From Candidatus Avispirillum faecium (GTDB taxonomy: Bacteria; Bacillota; Clostridia; Oscillospirales; CAG-272), in assembly GCA_904396155.1 (NCBI GenBank), contig CAJFOI010000002.1, forward strand, positions 1 to 54,525: a stretch of DNA of 54,525 nt, in the 5' to 3' direction. The notes below the pieces were generated by a model that saw only the letters and a program-made list of their open reading frames with translations, was not told where the DNA came from and searched no databases. The position numbers and the translations under genes were made by a program. Numbering within the stretch: the stretch's first letter is position 1; each line of letters opens with the position of its first letter. Shown here piece by piece: positions 53,413 through 54,525 of the stretch.

Positions 53413-54348
53413 TCACAAAGTTTGTCCTTCTCCTGCAAGATACGCCTCGGCATAGTGGACTGCCACGGCGCCGTCTGATACGGCAGTAACAATTTGACGA
53501 AGTGGTTTCGTTCGGACATCCCCTGCCGCATACACACCTTCTATATTTGTCCGAGTGGATTCACCCGCTATGATATAACCAAGGGGATCAAGATCTATAA
53601 CATCTGTCAAAAATTCCGTAGCAGGTTTTCTACCGATGCTGACAAAAATGCCATCACAAGCCAGCGTTTTTATTTTTCCCGTATGAACGTCCCTTACCCG
53701 CACACCGGTCAATTTGTCATCGTCCGCTACCAACTCTGAAACGGTGCTGTTCCAAAAAAATTCCACATTTTCCGCCTTCAGCAGCGGATCATGATACACC
53801 TTCGTTGCCCGCAGTGTATCTCTGCGATGTACCACATAAACCTTCCTCGCCAACCTGGAAAGATAAAGAGCTGCCGAAGCGGCTGAGTTCCCTCCGCCGA
53901 CCACCACAACGGTCTTGTCCTTATAAAATCGGCCATCACAATGAGCACAGTAATGAATTCCTCTTCCAGTCAGCTCTCGCTCCCCCAAAAGACCAAGCTT
54001 TCGCGGATTGGCTCCGGTAGAGATAATAACGGACTTCGCCTGGAAATCTCCTTTTGCGGTTTCCGCTTTCTTAATTTCACCAGAAAAATCCACAGCAGTC
54101 ACTTCCGTGTACTCGGTTTTTATGTCAAAGCGCTCAGCACTTTGCTGCATTTTCCGGCTCAAGGTAAAACCGTCTATACCTTTTTCAAAACCCGGATAAT
54201 TGTCGATTTCCCCAGTCAATACCATCTGTCCGCCCGCCGCCGTTTTTTCCAACAAAACTGCATCAAATCCTGCCCGCGCCGCGTACAATGCCGCCGTATA
54301 TCCGGCAGGTCCACCGCCAATGATTAGTATATCATATACATGCTTCAT
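53413..54348 (-). CDS. trxB: Thioredoxin reductase-type flavoprotein
   Basis: 311 residues. FAD-binding IIGGGPAGYTAALYAARAGF, a redox pair C134/C137 in HYCAHCDGRFY, NAD(P)H-binding VVVGGGNSAASAALYL, and the C-terminal FAD segment GVYAAGDVRTKPLRQIVTA. The usual sequence between the cysteines is AT or AV; here it is AH. A thioredoxin gene is not visible in the window, so the partner may be encoded elsewhere. The ATG at 54348 has GGGAG 6-7 bases upstream. It is first in the oxygen-defence cluster. Confidence 0.93.
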   Translation of the reverse strand: MKHVYDILIIGGGPAGYTAALYAARAGFDAVLLEKTAAGGQMVLTGEIDNYPGFEKGIDGFTLSRKMQQSAERFDIKTEYTEVTAVDFSGEIKKAETAKGDFQAKSVIISTGANPRKLGLLGERELTGRGIHYCAHCDGRFYKDKTVVVVGGGNSAASAALYLSRLARKVYVVHRRDTLRATKVYHDPLLKAENVEFFWNSTVSELVADDDKLTGVRVRDVHTGKIKTLACDGIFVSIGRKPATEFLTDVIDLDPLGYIIAGESTRTNIEGVYAAGDVRTKPLRQIVTAVSDGAVAVHYAEAYLAGEGQTL

Positions 54349-54439
54349 AATCCACTCCCTATTCTGTACATTTTTATTATATCCACTTCGCCGGAAATCT
54401 TCAGTGATAGAATCACAATTTGATATAAGGGTCGCGGCC

Positions 54440-54480
54440 AAAAAAGAAGATTCCAAGGACATAAAAGTCATGGAATCTTC
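54440..54480 (-). terminator. Terminator downstream of the tRNA fragment
   Basis: GAAGATTCCA (54446-54455) pairs perfectly with TGGAATCTTC (54471-54480), with a T6 run on the minus strand (RC of 54440-54445). It ends the tRNA transcript that enters at the right edge. Confidence 0.85.
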
Positions 54481-54489
54481 ACATATATA

Positions 54490-54525
<36 letters not shown>

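Overview
The window looks like a chromosomal segment of an anaerobic, Gram-positive Clostridia bacterium, most likely of the Oscillospiraceae/Ruminococcaceae type. The reasons are sequence-based: a superoxide reductase (desulfoferrodoxin) instead of a superoxide dismutase, several ferredoxin-type [4Fe-4S] proteins, surface proteins with clostridial signal peptides, a cohesin domain and a dockerin domain, a SipW-type surface protein, strong TTGACA/TATAAT promoters and AGGAGG ribosome sites. Codon usage and GC content look about even along the window; this was judged by eye, not computed. Most of the window is ordinary core and niche metabolism, interrupted by a small phage-derived cassette and by four intergenic repeat arrays.

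Layout. 1-186: the last codons of a large serine recombinase, so a mobile element ends at the left edge. 246-5098 (minus): ABC-F ATPase, lipid kinase, a cell-wall-anchored protein and a lipoprotein amidase. 5227-8307 (plus): a two-component system with its own likely operator and an unknown membrane-anchored third gene. 8362-12905 (plus): an operon nadC-nadB-DUF362/ferredoxin-ispE. 13263-14635 (minus): a cysteine-desulfurase-like enzyme and a DUF3343 protein, a pair known from selenium-cofactor loci. 14837-18645 (plus): terminase small subunit, terminase large subunit, portal and a Prp-type cysteine protease, with no capsid, tail, lysis or integrase gene. 18730-19569: a cysteine-rich protein with eight consecutive cysteines. 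19619-22068 (minus): membrane proteins and proC.

22278-35122 is mixed: a GNAT acetyltransferase, a membrane-anchored cohesin protein behind guaB, a sugar-phosphate isomerase-like enzyme, CapA, the NAD(P)HX repair enzyme, a GH94 phosphorylase, an iron-sulfur aldo/keto reductase and a dockerin-bearing SGNH esterase. 35230-40348 (plus): argF under a tandem pair of ARG boxes, then a heterodimeric ABC exporter. 40376-47640 (minus): membrane proteins, an XRE/DUF2975 pair boxed in by two repeat arrays, a ZIP transporter, a cupin, a HAD phosphatase, PepD and a lipoprotein. 47885-47960 is tRNA-Ala(GGC). 48999-50945 holds a SipW-dependent surface protein divergent from a small XRE repressor, with twin palindromes in the shared promoter. 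51586-54348 (minus) is an oxygen-defence cluster (Mn catalase, Bcp, superoxide reductase, thioredoxin reductase) with a PerR-like box. A tRNA 3' fragment closes the window.

How it fits together: the cohesin and dockerin proteins, the GH94 phosphorylase and the esterase point to extracellular glycan use; the right-end cluster handles oxygen exposure; the NAD and isoprenoid genes share one promoter. The least explained parts are the packaging-only phage cassette with its private protease, the poly-cysteine protein, the palindromic repeat family at four sites (12.9, 36.4, 42.1 and 43.1 kb), and the repressor/operator design in front of the SipW-dependent protein.
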